A stretch of 24,714 nucleotides of DNA from assembly GCA_030146705.1 (NCBI GenBank), contig JASLBE010000058.1, positions 1-24,714 on the forward strand. Direction: 5' to 3'. The DNA comes from Tissierellales bacterium. Its GTDB lineage: Bacteria > Bacillota > Clostridia > Tissierellales > Tissierellaceae. The first letter of the stretch is position 1, and each line of letters starts with the position of its first letter. The notes under the pieces are model-generated. The model had not been told where the DNA came from. It searched no databases and saw only the letters and a program-made list of their open reading frames with translations. Shown piece after piece: positions 22,799 to 24,714 of this stretch. The position numbers were made by a program, and so were the translations under genes.

Positions 22799-23446
22799 AT
22801 GAGTAGTAATATAAATGAAGATTTTATAGTAGATTATATTAGGAGCATAACTCCTAAAAATAGTGGTATATTAAAAGAAATAGAAGAATATGTTGAGAAT
22901 AATTTTGTACCTATAGTTGAGCCAGAAGTGGCTCAACTTATTAGGGTTCTTATTAAGATGAAAAAGCCTAAAAAAATTCTTGAAGTAGGTACTGCCATAG
23001 GCTATTCTTCTATTATGATGGCACAAACTTTAGGAGATTGTAAAATAACCACTATTGAAAGAAGAGAAGATATGATAGAATTAGCTAGAGAAAATATAAA
23101 GAAGGCTAAACTAGACCATAGGATAGAAGTAATAAATGGAGATGCTGAAGAAGTATTAGGAGATATTGAAGGTGAATATGACCTAATATTTTTAGATGCA
23201 GCAAAAGGACAATATATAAGTTTCTTTGACAAGGCTAAAAAAGTTTTAGCTAAGGAGGGGCTTATTATTTCAGATAATGTTTTGTTTAAGGGTATGGTTG
23301 CATCAGACGAGTTGGTTATAAGGAGAAAAAAAACTATAGTAAAAAGACTTAGGACATATCTTGAATACATTAATAATATAGATGGATATATTTCTTCCTT
23401 AATACCTATTGGTGATGGTGTGGCCCTGACTTATAGAGAGGAGTAA
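22799..23446 (+). CDS. trmR: tRNA 5-hydroxyuridine methyltransferase TrmR (YrrM-like)
   Basis: A 215-residue SAM-dependent methyltransferase of the COMT-like family 3. The SAM-binding motif I is ILEVGTAIGYSS (about 61-72), motif II TTIERREDMIELA, and the acidic motif with metal ligand DLIFLDAAKGQY (about 129-140), followed by DNVLFKG. By homology and position (between mltG and a U32 gene) it corresponds to Bacillus YrrM/TrmR, which methylates 5-hydroxyuridine at tRNA position 34 to 5-methoxyuridine. The next gene encodes the enzyme that makes that hydroxyuridine, which supports the call. The ATG follows AGGGATGG, 10 bases after mltG. Confidence 0.88.
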   Translation: MSSNINEDFIVDYIRSITPKNSGILKEIEEYVENNFVPIVEPEVAQLIRVLIKMKKPKKILEVGTAIGYSSIMMAQTLGDCKITTIERREDMIELARENIKKAKLDHRIEVINGDAEEVLGDIEGEYDLIFLDAAKGQYISFFDKAKKVLAKEGLIISDNVLFKGMVASDELVIRRKKTIVKRLRTYLEYINNIDGYISSLIPIGDGVALTYREE

Positions 23447-23450
23447 TTAA

Positions 23451-24683
23451 GTGGAAAAAGTAGAATTATTGGCACCAGCAGGAGACTTGGAGAAATTAAA
23501 AACTGCAATAGATTATGGTGCAGATGCAGTTTATTTAGGTGGAGAAAGTTTTGGACTTAGGACAGCTTCTAAAAACTTTTCTATAGATAAGATAGAAGAA
23601 GGAGTAAAATATGCCCATGAAAGATCCAAAAAAGTTCATGTAACTTTAAATATAGTTCCCCATAATGAAGACTTAGTAGGTTTAGAAGACTATCTAAAAG
23701 ACCTATATAGGATAGGGGTAGATGCAGTGATCGTATCCGATCCTGGTATATTTTCAGTAATACAAAGAACAGTACCAGAATTAGAAGTACACTTAAGCAC
23801 CCAGGCAAGTGCTACTAATTATGAAACAATTATGTTTTGGTATGGCTTGGGAATTAGGAGGGTTGTTCTTGCAAGAGAACTTTCCATAGAGGAAATTAAG
23901 GATATAGTTGCTAGGGTGCCAGAAGACCTTGAAATAGAAGCCTTTGTCCATGGGGCAATGTGTATATCTTACTCTGGAAGATGCTTACTAAGTAATTATA
24001 TGACAGGTAGGGATGCCAATAGGGGAGATTGTTCCCATGCCTGCAGGTTTAAATATAATATAGTTGAAGAAAAAAGACCAGGAGAATTTTTCCCAGTATA
24101 TGAAGATGAAAATGGAACATTTATAATGAACTCTAAGGACCTTTGTATGTTACCATATGTTAAAGAATTAATTGAAGCTGGTATTAAGTCTTTTAAAATT
24201 GAAGGCAGGGTTAAAAGTGCCTATTATGTAGCAACTGTTGTAAGGTCCTATAGGAAGGCCTTAGATGAATACTATAAGGACCCAGAAAATTATAAGTATG
24301 ATGAAAGTTGGTTAGATGAAATTAAAAAAGCTAGCTATAGAGACTTTACAACTGGTTTTTATTTTGGAAAACCAGATGAAACAGCCCAACTTTATGAAAG
24401 CACATCTTATATAAGGGACTATGATTTTGTTGGCTTAGTCTTAGATTATGACGAGGAAACTAAGATGGCTACAATTGAACAGAGAAATAGGATATTTACA
24501 GGAGACGAAATAGAAGTTTTTGGACCAAATAGAGATTTCTTTACCCAAAAAATAGAAAAAATGTGGAATGATAAGGGGGAAGAAATTGATGTAGCTCCTC
24601 ATGCCCAACAAAAAATAAGGATAAAAATGGCAGAAGATGTAGTTCCAAGATCTATGCTTAGGAAGGCAAGAAAGGATGATTAG
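23451..24683 (+). CDS. trhP: U32 family protein, tRNA hydroxylation protein TrhP
   Basis: A 410-residue U32 'peptidase' family protein of the YegQ/YrrO type. It is now linked to prephenate-dependent 5-hydroxylation of tRNA uridine 34 rather than proteolysis. The N-terminal barrel begins ELLAPAGDLEKLKTAIDYGADAVYLGG (5-31). The four presumed [4Fe-4S] ligands C171, C178, C194 and C198 lie in CISYSGRC…DCSHAC. The conserved FKIEGRVKSAYYV segment and a C-terminal extension (about 330-410) follow. The start is GTG 23451, four bases after trmR, with GAGGAG in the trmR end. Its cluster would depend on the IscS/IscU system in this window. It is probably cotranscribed with the next gene. Confidence 0.9.
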   Translation: MEKVELLAPAGDLEKLKTAIDYGADAVYLGGESFGLRTASKNFSIDKIEEGVKYAHERSKKVHVTLNIVPHNEDLVGLEDYLKDLYRIGVDAVIVSDPGIFSVIQRTVPELEVHLSTQASATNYETIMFWYGLGIRRVVLARELSIEEIKDIVARVPEDLEIEAFVHGAMCISYSGRCLLSNYMTGRDANRGDCSHACRFKYNIVEEKRPGEFFPVYEDENGTFIMNSKDLCMLPYVKELIEAGIKSFKIEGRVKSAYYVATVVRSYRKALDEYYKDPENYKYDESWLDEIKKASYRDFTTGFYFGKPDETAQLYESTSYIRDYDFVGLVLDYDEETKMATIEQRNRIFTGDEIEVFGPNRDFFTQKIEKMWNDKGEEIDVAPHAQQKIRIKMAEDVVPRSMLRKARKDD

Positions 24684-24685
24684 TT

Positions 24686-24714
24686 TTGAATAGTAGACCT
24701 ATAGTTATTGGTAT
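24686..24714 (+). CDS. udk: Probable uridine kinase, first codons (partial)
   Basis: A TTG at 24686, two bases after the trhP stop and behind GAAAGGATG, opens a frame reading MNSRPIVIGI-like residues to the end of the window. Bacillus has udk in exactly this place, and uridine kinases start with a short lead into VIGIAGGSGSGKT. Only nine codons are visible, so the call rests on position and this short match. Confidence 0.5.

Noticed and set aside
23002..23370. 122-codon minus-strand open frame opposite trmR
   Set aside because: Hydrophobic, low-complexity shadow of the methyltransferase gene.
23451..24683. True collagenase-type U32 protease
   Set aside because: Four-cysteine cluster motif and pairing with TrmR point to tRNA hydroxylation; the peptidase label is historical for this sub-family.
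1..24714. CRISPR arrays, tRNA or rRNA genes, insertion sequences, prophage genes
   Set aside because: No spaced direct repeats, cloverleaf-like sequences, transposase or integrase motifs were found.

Overview
The window is AT-rich chromosomal DNA from a low-GC Gram-positive anaerobe, most like a Clostridia/Tissierellia-type Firmicute (Peptoniphilus/Anaerococcus relatives). The evidence is the T-box leaders, AGGAGG-type ribosome binding sites, frequent TTG/GTG starts, arginine encoded almost only by AGA/AGG, IreB, RNase J, a two-gene LysO and a DUF4179-type anti-sigma protein. No phage, insertion sequence, CRISPR array, tRNA or rRNA was seen. The genus assignment is inference.

Left part (1-7543), the accessory-looking half: the 3' end of an APC-family amino-acid permease; asnS behind an Asn-specifier T-box; an Lrp/AsnC regulator convergent with asnS; a GNAT acetyltransferase; a minus-strand pair made of a decayed ECF-like sigma factor gene and an intact DUF4179 membrane protein; then kynU (kynureninase), a second closely related Lrp/AsnC regulator with a promoter/operator palindrome, and an S33 proline-iminopeptidase-like hydrolase. 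The theme is amino acid uptake, sensing and catabolism.

Middle (7544-14613): leuS behind a Leu-specifier (CTA) T-box; a DegV/FakB fatty-acid-binding protein; an iscR-iscS-iscU Fe-S assembly operon with an IscR-type operator over its promoter; and an AI-2E-family permease.

Right part (14614-24714), conserved core: alaS with a perfect consensus promoter; ireB; ruvX; a DUF1292 gene; fur with a perfect palindrome over its promoter; RNase J; a split lysine exporter lysO; mltG; trmR; trhP; and the first codons of what is probably udk. From the Rrf2 gene to udk, the order follows the Bacillus subtilis cymR-yrvO-...-yrrI-alaS-yrzL-yrrK-yrzB-yrrL-yrrM-yrrN/O-udk region. Here iscU stands where mnmA-yrrB-recD2 would be, and fur, RNase J and lysO are inserted. 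IscS, TrmR and TrhP link Fe-S/sulfur chemistry to tRNA wobble-uridine modification, next to three aminoacyl-tRNA synthetase genes.

Transcription units are short and cleanly bounded. Strong intrinsic hairpins follow most units, and several abut or overlap the next promoter, with the same extended -10 element (TGTTATAAT) found three times. I did not find a clearly new multi-gene system. The observations most worth follow-up are the decayed sigma gene beside its intact partner, the kynureninase/Lrp/peptidase cluster with its operator palindrome, the duplicated Lrp regulators, and the terminator/promoter overlaps.
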